6,622 nucleotides of DNA from Thermohalobaculum sp035512995 (GTDB taxonomy: Bacteria > Pseudomonadota > Alphaproteobacteria > Rhodobacterales > Rhodobacteraceae): NCBI GenBank assembly GCA_035512995.1, contig DATKCY010000130.1:1-6622 (forward strand), in the 5' to 3' direction. The notes under the pieces were generated by a model that was not told where the DNA came from, did not search any database, and saw only the letters and a program-made list of their open reading frames with translations. This document shows positions 1 to 5,357 of this stretch, piece by piece (the first letter of the stretch is position 1; every line of letters begins with the position of its first letter). Position numbers and translations under genes: made by a program.

Positions 1-29
1 GCCTCGGCCGCGAGGGCCGTGTCGGACAT
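1..29 (-). CDS. N-terminus of a probable TetR-family regulator (partial)
   Basis: Only the first nine codons and part of a tenth are inside the window, read leftward from an ATG at 29..27, giving MSDTALAAE. A purine-rich ribosome binding site (GGGAG at 40..36) lies 6 nt upstream. A strong sigma70-like promoter and a near-perfect palindrome precede it. The coding part is too short to identify a family. The TetR assignment is inference from the palindrome, whose GAACGTTC core resembles many TetR-type operators and overlaps this gene's own promoter, as expected for an autorepressor. It is divergent from the secreted protein gene starting at 212. It could instead be another gene controlled by a distant TetR-family regulator. 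Confidence 0.45.
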
Positions 30-42
30 CGCCCTCTCCCGG

Positions 43-62
43 CTGAATGAACGTTCGTTCAG
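43..62. promoter_or_regulatory. Palindromic operator, TetR type
   Basis: A 20 bp dyad centred between 52 and 53, with arms CTGAATGAAC and GTTCGTTCAG. All pairs are symmetric except 48/57, so 9 of 10 match. It overlaps the -10 element (61-66) and the expected transcription start (about 54-55) of the leftward promoter. A bound repressor there would block transcription. Family assignment is inference from motif form. Confidence 0.65.
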
Positions 63-89
63 TATTCCCGCCCCGCGGCCGCCTGTCAA
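61..89 (-). promoter_or_regulatory. Sigma70-type promoter of the leftward regulator gene
   Basis: On the minus strand a perfect -35 TTGACA (89..84) is followed by a 17 bp spacer and a -10 AATACT (66..61), which matches the consensus at 4 of 6. Transcription should start near 54-55, leaving a leader of about 26 nt before the ATG at 29. The palindrome at 43-62 covers the -10 and start point. Confidence 0.65.
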
Positions 90-198
90 GCCGCGCCGCG
101 CCGCGAGACCGTTTCGGATTCGTCGGGAACGCCATCGGAAAGGCGCCCGTTGCCCCGGGGTACGGCGCCGCGATCGGCGGCGTCCGCGAACCACACCG

Positions 199-205
199 AA
201 AGGAG
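199..205 (+). promoter_or_regulatory. Ribosome binding site that fixes the start at 212
   Basis: AAAGGAG ends 6 nt before the ATG at 212. The open frame extends upstream to an ATG at 47, but that start lies in the operator region and would bury the signal peptide behind 55 extra residues. The 212 start is preferred. Confidence 0.8.
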
Positions 206-211
206 CCATCC

Positions 212-916
212 ATGCGAAACGTGCTCACCTTTGCTTCCGCCCTTGCGCTCGCCGCCGGCGTCGGCGCCCCGCCCGTCCTGGCCCAGAGCGAGGCCGAGAC
301 CCAGTCGCAGGACCAGATGCAGTCCGGGAGCGGCTCCGAGGCCATGCAGTCGCAGGCCACGGGCGACGGTCAGGAGCAGTCCGACGGCCTCGTCGCGACC
401 GTCGGCGACACGGAGATCCGCCAGTCCGACGTGCTGGTCGCGATCGAGGGCCTGCCGCAGGGGGTCCAGCAGACCCCGCCGCAGATGCTGCTGCCGGCCG
501 TGGTCGATCAGCTCATCATGCGCCGCCTGATCGTCGAGGAGGCGCGGGCCGAGGGGCTGGAGTCGGACTCCGAGGTGCAGGAGCTGGCCGAGGCGGACAG
601 CGACAGCGCAATGGAGCAGGCGCTGGTCGAGGTCTGGCTGAAGCGCGAGCTCGAGGAGCGCGTCACCGAGCCCGACGTGGACAAGGCGGTCGAGGAGCTG
701 CAGGCGACGAACCCCGACGTCGGCGACGCGCCGACGATCGTGCCGCAGGTCCGGCAGGCGCTGCAGGTGCAGGCGATGACCGACATCAGCGACGAGCTGC
801 GCCAGGACGCCGAGATCACGTTCTACGGCCCGGACGGCCAGCCGGTCGACGAGACCCGGCAGGTCGGCAGCGGCGCCGAGGGCGAGGGCGACCCGGAGAC
901 CCAGCCGCAGGACTGA
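212..916 (+). CDS. Secreted SurA-N/PpiC-like protein lacking a parvulin domain
   Basis: Encodes 234 residues. Residues 1-24 form a Sec signal peptide: short charged start, hydrophobic run with LALAAGVG, and a VLA cleavage site before Gln25, so the protein is probably periplasmic. Residues 25-59 are a Gln/Ser/Gly/Glu-rich low-complexity linker. From about residue 60 the sequence resembles the N-terminal chaperone module of SurA/PpiC/PrsA proteins: ATVGDTEIRQSDV, then PPQMLLPAVVDQLIMRRLIVEEA. It ends with a helix and strand resembling the SurA-type C-terminal closing segment (VRQALQVQAMTDISDELR, then AEITFY). The approximately 90-residue parvulin rotamase domain normally inserted between them is not visible; only about 35 residues lie there. 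A chaperone-like rather than isomerase role is inferred. The protein is acidic. It lies divergent from the partial regulator gene and converges on hyuA. I found no convincing promoter of its own. Confidence 0.7.
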   Translation: MRNVLTFASALALAAGVGAPPVLAQSEAETQSQDQMQSGSGSEAMQSQATGDGQEQSDGLVATVGDTEIRQSDVLVAIEGLPQGVQQTPPQMLLPAVVDQLIMRRLIVEEARAEGLESDSEVQELAEADSDSAMEQALVEVWLKRELEERVTEPDVDKAVEELQATNPDVGDAPTIVPQVRQALQVQAMTDISDELRQDAEITFYGPDGQPVDETRQVGSGAEGEGDPETQPQD

Positions 917-941
917 CGCGGCCCGTCTCCGACTTCCGGTC

Positions 942-965
942 GGCCCCGGGCTCCGGCTCGGGGCC
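942..965. terminator. GC-rich hairpin between convergent genes
   Basis: GGCCCCG (942-948) pairs with CGGGGCC (959-965). Pairing can extend inward through 949-951 and 956-958, leaving a TCCG loop. It sits between the stop codon at 916 and the convergent hyuA stop at 993. Only TT follows on the plus strand and there is no U-tract on the minus strand, so intrinsic termination would be weak. Confidence 0.4.
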
Positions 966-992
966 TTGTGCGTTCCGGCGGGCGAACCGGCG

Positions 993-3059
993 TCAGGTGG
1001 TCCCCGGGGTGATGATCAGGTTGCCGTGGAGGTCGCCCTCCGCCCGGTCTCCGGGCTCGAGCAGGGTCGTGGAATCGAGCTGCTCGATCACGGCGGGGCC
1101 GGCGAGCGCACACTCGAGGGGCAGGCGGTCGCGCGCGTAGACCGGCGTCTGCTGCCAGCCGCCGGCCGCGAACCAGACCGGGCGTGTCGCGGTCTCTGCC
1201 TCGGCGACGGTGCGCGTGCGGCCGGCCGGATCGATCAGGCCGGTGAGGTCCGGCTCGGCCCGGCGGCCGATCACGGAGCAATTGAGGTTGACGAGGTTCG
1301 ACGGGATCTCGGGCAGCTCGATCCGGAAGCGTGCCCAGCAGGCCTCGGCGAAGCGCCGGGCCAAGAGCGCGCGGTCCGGCTCCGGGCCGGGCAGCTCGAC
1401 CCGCAGCAGGTGCGTCTGGCCGACGAACTGCATGTCGGCCGAGAAGAGGGCGCGCACCTCCTCGACCCGCACCCGCTCGCGCGCGATCTGTGCCCGGCCC
1501 TCGGCCTCCTGCGCCGCGAAGACGCGATGCACCTCGGCCATGTCCACACTGTCGAGCGGGCGGTTCAGCGTCTGCACGAAGTCTTGGCGGAGGTCGGCGA
1601 CGACGCAGCCGAGCGCGTTCGTGACGCCGGGCCGCGGCGGGACCAGCACGCGCGGGATGCCGAGCTCGCGCGCGATCGCGCCCGCATGCAGCGGCCCGGC
1701 GCCGCCGAAGGCGAAGAGCGTGAAATCCCGCGGGTCGTGGCCGAGCGAGACCGAGACCATGCGGACGGCCGCGCCCATGCGCGCCCCCGCGATTCTCAGC
1801 ACCGCCGCCGCCGCCTCGTCGGGCGGGAGGCCGAGGCGGCGGCCGAGCCGGTCGGCGAAAACCTCCGTCACCTCCTCGCGGCGGACGCGGCGGCCGGTCG
1901 CGAGGAGGCCCGCGGGGTCGAGCCGGCCGAGCACGAGGTTCGCGTCGGTGATCGTCGGCTCGGTGCCGCCGCGGCCGTAGCAGACGGGGCCGGGCCGCGC
2001 GCCCGCGCTCTCGGGCCCGACCTCCAGCAGTCCCGCGGTGTTCACCCGCGCGATCGACCCGCCGCCCGCGCCGACCGTGCGCACGTCGACCATCGGCACG
2101 TGGATCGGCATCGCGTATTCGAGCTCGATCTCGTTCGACACCGCGGGCTCGGCGCCCGTCACCAGCGCGACGTCGGTCGAGGTGCCGCCCATGTCATAGG
2201 TGATGAGGTTGGCGATCCCGGCCCGCCGGCCCGTGTGCGCCGCCGCCATGACGCCCGAGGCCGGGCCCGACATGACCGTCTTCGCCGCTTCCGCCGCGAC
2301 CAGCCGGGCCGAGACGGTGCCGCCGTTGCCGTTCATGACGAGGACGTCGCGGGCGTAGCCGCGCTCGGCGAGCGCCCGGCCGAGCCGCTCGAGATAGCCA
2401 GCGAGCAGCGGCTGCACGCTCGCATTGACCGCCGCGGTGACGCCGCGCTCGAACTCCCGGCTCTCGGAGAGGAGCGCGTGGCCGAGCGTGACCGCGCCGT
2501 TGGGCCAGAGCTCGCGCGCGATCTCGCCCGCGCGGCGCTCGTGGCCTGGGTTCGCATAGGCGTGCAGGAAGTGGATCACGAGGGATTCGCAGCCGGCGGC
2601 GCGCAGCGTCTCGACCGCGCGCGCGACCGCGGCCTCGTCGAGCGGCGTCACGACCGCGCCCGTCGCGTCCATCCGCTCCGGCACCTCGAGGCGGAGGTCG
2701 CGCGGGATCACGGGCCGGAAGGTGCCCGTCATGCCGTAGGCCTGCGGCCGTGTGCGGCGGCCGAGCTCGAGCACGTCGCGGAAGCCCTCGGTGGTGATGA
2801 GCCCGGTGCGGGCGAGCCGGCGCTGGAGCACGGCGTTGGTCGTGGTCGTCGTGCCGTGGACGATCAGGTCGAGCGCGGCCGGGTCCGCGTCCGCGGCCTC
2901 GAGCGCGGCCAGCACGCCCGCGGCCTCGTCCCCGGGCGTCGTCGGCGTCTTCGCGATCGCGACGGTGCCGTCGGCCCGCACGAGCAGGAGGTCGGTGAAG
3001 GTGCCGCCGACGTCGATGCCCGCAACCGCGCCCGCCGGCCTCGCCTCGTCCTGCGGCAA
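993..3059 (-). CDS. hyuA: Hydantoinase/oxoprolinase subunit A (HyuA family)
   Basis: Encodes 688 residues, the usual length for HyuA. The family forms the ATP-binding subunit of ATP-dependent hydantoinases and 5-oxoprolinases; related proteins are acetone carboxylase subunits. The substrate here cannot be read from sequence. The phosphate-binding motif GIDVGGTFTD (14-23) opens the Hydant_A_N domain (about 13-190). VHGTTTTTNAVLQR (67-80) follows. The ASKHA core (about 200-495) carries MNGNGGT, MSGPASGV, DMGGTSTDVAL (289-299), VGAGGGSIA and FGGAGPLHA (451-459). A typical C-terminal domain runs from about 510 to the end. The start is TTG at 3059, supported by AAGGGG 6 nt upstream; no ATG fits nearby. 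HyuA normally works with a HyuB subunit encoded next to it, but the downstream gene here is the convergent secreted protein and no hyuB is present. It is divergent from fpr. No frameshift or missing motif was seen. Confidence 0.9.
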   Translation of the reverse strand: MPQDEARPAGAVAGIDVGGTFTDLLLVRADGTVAIAKTPTTPGDEAAGVLAALEAADADPAALDLIVHGTTTTTNAVLQRRLARTGLITTEGFRDVLELGRRTRPQAYGMTGTFRPVIPRDLRLEVPERMDATGAVVTPLDEAAVARAVETLRAAGCESLVIHFLHAYANPGHERRAGEIARELWPNGAVTLGHALLSESREFERGVTAAVNASVQPLLAGYLERLGRALAERGYARDVLVMNGNGGTVSARLVAAEAAKTVMSGPASGVMAAAHTGRRAGIANLITYDMGGTSTDVALVTGAEPAVSNEIELEYAMPIHVPMVDVRTVGAGGGSIARVNTAGLLEVGPESAGARPGPVCYGRGGTEPTITDANLVLGRLDPAGLLATGRRVRREEVTEVFADRLGRRLGLPPDEAAAAVLRIAGARMGAAVRMVSVSLGHDPRDFTLFAFGGAGPLHAGAIARELGIPRVLVPPRPGVTNALGCVVADLRQDFVQTLNRPLDSVDMAEVHRVFAAQEAEGRAQIARERVRVEEVRALFSADMQFVGQTHLLRVELPGPEPDRALLARRFAEACWARFRIELPEIPSNLVNLNCSVIGRRAEPDLTGLIDPAGRTRTVAEAETATRPVWFAAGGWQQTPVYARDRLPLECALAGPAVIEQLDSTTLLEPGDRAEGDLHGNLIITPGTT

Positions 3060-3065
3060 TTCCCG

Positions 3066-3071
3066 CCCCTT
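3066..3071 (-). promoter_or_regulatory. Ribosome binding site supporting the TTG start of hyuA
   Basis: On the minus strand AAGGGG (3071..3066) lies 6 nt before the TTG at 3059. The next residues lead straight into the conserved N-terminal GIDVGGT motif at residue 14, so a later start would leave too little sequence before the motif. Confidence 0.55.
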
Positions 3072-3175
3072 CCCCGACTGGCGCTGCGCCGGTATCCTGA
3101 TTAGGGGACGCGAGAGGCCTGCGCAATTTCCGGGAGGCTCCGGCGACGACTTTTACGAAAGCGGCGTGTGGTTTC

Positions 3176-3204
3176 CTGACAAGATGCCGGTCCGGGTGTT
3201 GAAT
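3176..3204 (+). promoter_or_regulatory. Candidate fpr promoter
   Basis: CTGACA (3176-3181; 5 of 6 to consensus), a 17 bp spacer and TTGAAT (3199-3204; 4 of 6) would start transcription near 3211. An overlapping alternative uses TTGAAT as -35 and TAGATG (3222-3227) as -10. I see no SoxR-type or other recognisable operator in this divergent 202 bp hyuA-fpr spacer, and no convincing hyuA promoter. Confidence 0.35.
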
Positions 3205-3261
3205 TCGCGGCTGCGCCACGATAGATGACCGTCCGTGCATGCCGAGAGCAGGAGCCCCGAG

Positions 3262-4074
3262 ATGAGCGTGATGTCCCAGGAATCGGCAGCGACCGCCTTT
3301 CCGATCCCGCCCGGCGTCTTCGCCGAGCAGGTCACCGAGGTCGAGCACTACACCGACCGCCTGTTCCGCTTCCGCATCACGCGGCCGGCGAGCTTCCGCT
3401 TCCGCTCGGGCGAGTTCGTGATGATCGGCCTGCCGAACGCCAAGAAGCCGGTTTTCCGGGCCTACTCGATCTGCTCGCCGTCCTGGGACGAGACGCTCGA
3501 GTTCTTCTCGATCAAGGTGCCGGACGGGCCGCTGACGCAGCACCTGCAGAGGATCGCGCCCGGCGACACGATCCTCATGCGCAAGAAGCCGACCGGCACG
3601 CTGATCAACGACGCGCTGATGCCCGGAAAGCGCCTCTGGATGTTCGCGACCGGCACCGGCATCGCCCCCTTCGCCTCGCTGATCCGCGATCCCGACACCT
3701 ACGAGAAGTTCGACCGGCTGATCCTCGTCCACACCTGCCGCCTGAAGGCGGAGCTGAAATACGGCGAGGACCTGGTCGCGGGGCTGCCGGAGGACCTGCT
3801 GGTCGGCGAGCTGGCCCACCGCCTCACGCATTACGCGACGACGACGCGCGAGGACAGCCCACGCATGGGCCGGATCACGACCCTGATCGAGAACGGACGC
3901 CTGGCCGGCGACCTCGGCGTGCCGCCGCTCGACCGCGCCGGCGACCGCGTGATGATCTGCGGCTCGATGGACATGCTGAAGGACGTGCGCACCCTCGTCG
4001 AGGCCGCGGGCCTGACCGAGGGCGCGAACAACCGCCCCGCCGAGTACGTGGTCGAGCGCGCCTTCGTCGACTGA
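3262..4074 (+). CDS. fpr: Ferredoxin/flavodoxin--NADP+ reductase
   Basis: Encodes 270 residues, matching bacterial FPR length. The enzyme is a cytoplasmic FAD protein that exchanges electrons between NADPH and ferredoxin or flavodoxin. The FAD-binding beta-barrel occupies about residues 15-115 and contains FRAYSI (65-70), the RxYS flavin motif. The NADP-binding domain carries FATGTGIAPFASLIRD (128-143), VHTCR (156-160) and MICGSMDML (231-239). The C-terminus YVVERAFVD has the Ala-Phe-Val ending seen in subclass II enzymes such as Rhodobacter capsulatus FPR, instead of the terminal Tyr or Trp of other FNRs. The start is the ATG at 3262, with AGGAG (3250-3254) 7 nt upstream. A GTG at 3235 in the same frame is less likely because it lies upstream of this ribosome binding site. 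The gene stands alone: divergent from hyuA and followed by a hairpin. In this family roles include oxidative stress defence and supplying low-potential electrons; which applies here is not visible. Confidence 0.95.
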   Translation: MSVMSQESAATAFPIPPGVFAEQVTEVEHYTDRLFRFRITRPASFRFRSGEFVMIGLPNAKKPVFRAYSICSPSWDETLEFFSIKVPDGPLTQHLQRIAPGDTILMRKKPTGTLINDALMPGKRLWMFATGTGIAPFASLIRDPDTYEKFDRLILVHTCRLKAELKYGEDLVAGLPEDLLVGELAHRLTHYATTTREDSPRMGRITTLIENGRLAGDLGVPPLDRAGDRVMICGSMDMLKDVRTLVEAAGLTEGANNRPAEYVVERAFVD

Positions 4075-4080
4075 GGCGCA

Positions 4081-4098
4081 CGCCCGGGTTGCCGGGCG
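4081..4098 (+). terminator. Probable fpr terminator hairpin
   Basis: CGCCCGG (4081-4087) pairs perfectly with CCGGGCG (4092-4098) around a GTTG loop, starting 6 nt after the fpr stop. The following sequence (GCACCAATTCCCTTC) has only short T runs, so termination may be partial or Rho-assisted. Confidence 0.5.
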
Positions 4099-4157
4099 GC
4101 ACCAATTCCCTTCGCGGTTGAACGGGGGCATGGTATCCTGCTCCGGTTCAGGGTCTT

Positions 4158-4187
4158 GCCCCTCCGGCCGCCGCGCGGCCGAGGGGC
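4158..4187 (+). promoter_or_regulatory. Strong GC hairpin just upstream of the small membrane ORF
   Basis: GCCCCT (4158-4163) pairs with AGGGGC (4182-4187). CGGCCG (4165-4170) pairs with CGGCCG (4176-4181). One C (4164) is bulged and the loop is CCGCG: 12 base pairs in all. No T-run follows. The ribosome binding site of the ORF at 4212 begins 11 nt downstream. An alternative weaker fold (4143-4146 plus 4150-4153 with 4160-4167) uses the same left arm. It could be a second, imperfect terminator for fpr or a structured leader. Confidence 0.45.
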
Positions 4188-4211
4188 TGCGTGTATGTGA
4201 GGGGATGGGTC

Positions 4212-4331
4212 ATGCTGCCCGCAGGTCTCCAGCCGGGTCCCGATTTCGCCTCGAACGTTCCGGTCGAGCTGATGGTCGGCGTGTTGATCGCGCTGATCGC
4301 GCTCGGCGTGCTCTTCCTGCGCCGGATCTGA
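4212..4331 (+). CDS. Small single-span membrane protein, 39 residues
   Basis: I do not recognise a family. The frame starts at ATG 4212, preceded by GAGGGG (4199-4204) with 7 nt spacing, and stops at TGA 4329-4331. The first 16 residues (MLPAGLQPGPDFASNV) are Pro/Gly-rich and mostly uncharged. Residues 17-36 form one hydrophobic helix containing ELMVGVLIALIALGVLFL. The protein ends RRI, which by the positive-inside rule suggests N-out/C-in topology. Third codon positions are G or C in 33 of 38 codons after the start, in line with neighbouring genes, and every codon from residue 16 on fits. It sits alone between the fpr hairpins and the gshB promoter. A chance ORF is possible given its length, but the ribosome binding site, codon bias and clean membrane helix together favour a real gene. 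Confidence 0.6.
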   Translation: MLPAGLQPGPDFASNVPVELMVGVLIALIALGVLFLRRI

Positions 4332-4354
4332 CGCGCCGCCGGGGGCTACGTGCA

Positions 4355-4384
4355 TTGACAGGTCCGGAACGGGGCGGCTAGCTC
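4355..4384 (+). promoter_or_regulatory. Promoter of the gshB-hydrolase operon
   Basis: A perfect -35 TTGACA (4355-4360) is followed after 18 bp by TAGCTC (4379-4384), a weak -10 (the 17 bp alternative is CTAGCT). Transcription would begin near 4391, leaving a leader of about 22 nt before the gshB start. The -10 is poor, which is common at GC-rich alphaproteobacterial promoters. Confidence 0.5.
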
Positions 4385-4412
4385 GCGCCGACCCTGTCTC
4401 CGGAGCCCGCCC

Positions 4413-5354
4413 ATGTCCCTCGCCGTCGCGATCCAGATGGACCCGATCCACGGGATCGACATCGAGGCCGACTCGACGTTCCGGATCGCCGAGGCGGCGC
4501 AGGCGCGCGGGCACCGGCTGTTCTACTACCACGTCGAGGACCTGGTCTGGGAGGACGGGCGCGTGCTCGCCACGGGCCACGACCTGGCGGTCCGGCGCGA
4601 GCGCGGCAACCACGCCGAGCTCGGCGAACGGCGGCGGGAGGACCTCGGAACCCTCGACGTCGTCCTGCTCCGCCAGGATCCGCCGTTCGACATGAGCTAC
4701 ATCACGAACACGCACCTGCTCGAGCGCATCCACCCCTCGACGCTGGTCGTCAACGACCCGTTCTGGGTGCGGAACTGCCCGGAAAAACTCTGGGTGCTCG
4801 ACTTCATCGACCTGATGCCGCCGACCATCGTCGCGCGCTCGCTGGCCGAGATCAGGGGATTCCGGGACGAACACGGCGACATCATCGTGAAGCCGCTTTA
4901 CGGCAACGGCGGCGCCGGGGTGTTCCGGCTGGCGCACGGCGACGCGAACCTGGCCGCGCTGCACGAGATGTTCGTGCAGATCAGCCGCGAGCCGCTGATG
5001 GTTCAGAAATACGTGCCCGCGGTGACGAAGGGCGACAAGCGCGTGATCCTGATCGACGGCGAGGCGGTGGGCGCGATCAACCGCGTGCCGCAGAAGGGCG
5101 AGCTGCGCTCGAACATGCATGTCGGCGGCCGCGCCGAGAAGGCGGAGATGACCGACCGTGACCGCGAGATCTGCGCCCGCCTCGGCCCCGTGCTGAAGGA
5201 GCGGGGGCTGATCTTCACCGGCATCGACGTGATCGGCGAGTGGCTGACCGAGATCAACGTGACCTCGCCGACCGGCATCCAGGAGCTCGAGCGCTTCGAC
5301 GGCATCGACGTGGCGGGGCGCATCTGGGATGCCATCGAGGCCAGGCGGGGCTGA
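4413..5354 (+). CDS. gshB: Glutathione synthetase
   Basis: Encodes 313 residues, close to the 316 of the E. coli enzyme. It ligates gamma-glutamylcysteine and glycine with ATP, the second step of glutathione synthesis, in the cytoplasm. The N-terminal domain begins with LAVAIQMDPIHGID (3-16) and holds LLRQDPPFDMSYI (85-97), typical of prokaryotic GshB. The ATP-grasp region has IIVKPLYGNGGAGVFRL (157-173), VQKYVPAVTKGDKRVILIDGE (197-217), RSNMHVGGRAE (232-242) for substrate and nucleotide binding, and the metal-ligand segment LTEINVTSPTGIQE (278-291). GGAG (4402-4405) lies 7 nt before the ATG at 4413. The stop is followed after 3 bp by the hydrolase ATG, so the two genes should be cotranscribed. 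No gshA is present in the window. Confidence 0.97.
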   Translation: MSLAVAIQMDPIHGIDIEADSTFRIAEAAQARGHRLFYYHVEDLVWEDGRVLATGHDLAVRRERGNHAELGERRREDLGTLDVVLLRQDPPFDMSYITNTHLLERIHPSTLVVNDPFWVRNCPEKLWVLDFIDLMPPTIVARSLAEIRGFRDEHGDIIVKPLYGNGGAGVFRLAHGDANLAALHEMFVQISREPLMVQKYVPAVTKGDKRVILIDGEAVGAINRVPQKGELRSNMHVGGRAEKAEMTDRDREICARLGPVLKERGLIFTGIDVIGEWLTEINVTSPTGIQELERFDGIDVAGRIWDAIEARRG

Positions 5355-5357
5355 GCC

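Noticed and set aside
47..211. N-terminal extension of the secreted protein from ATG 47
   Set aside because: It lies in the operator region, lacks a ribosome binding site and would hide the signal peptide. The ATG at 212 has AAAGGAG at the right distance.
966..3104. Long plus-strand open frame of 712 codons opposite hyuA
   Set aside because: It is antisense to an intact HyuA with all family motifs. Its translation is Arg/Ala/Asp/His-rich with no recognisable domain. Long shadow frames are expected at this GC content.
3235..3261. GTG start for fpr at 3235
   Set aside because: The AGGAG at 3250-3254 is correctly spaced for the ATG at 3262, and the extra nine residues match nothing in the family.
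2194..4131. Minus-strand frame of 645 codons overlapping hyuA and fpr
   Set aside because: It is a frame-shifted shadow of hyuA over its left half and antisense to fpr over its right half. No motif is visible.
4251..4259. GAACGTTC motif inside the small ORF, resembling the core of the operator at 43-62
   Set aside because: Only the 8 bp core is shared, the flanking arms do not match, and it lies within probable coding sequence.
4118..4381. 87-codon plus-strand frame overlapping the small membrane ORF
   Set aside because: Its product is Arg/Gly-rich without a domain, its start has no ribosome binding site and it runs through the strong hairpin. The 39-codon frame at 4212 has far better signals.
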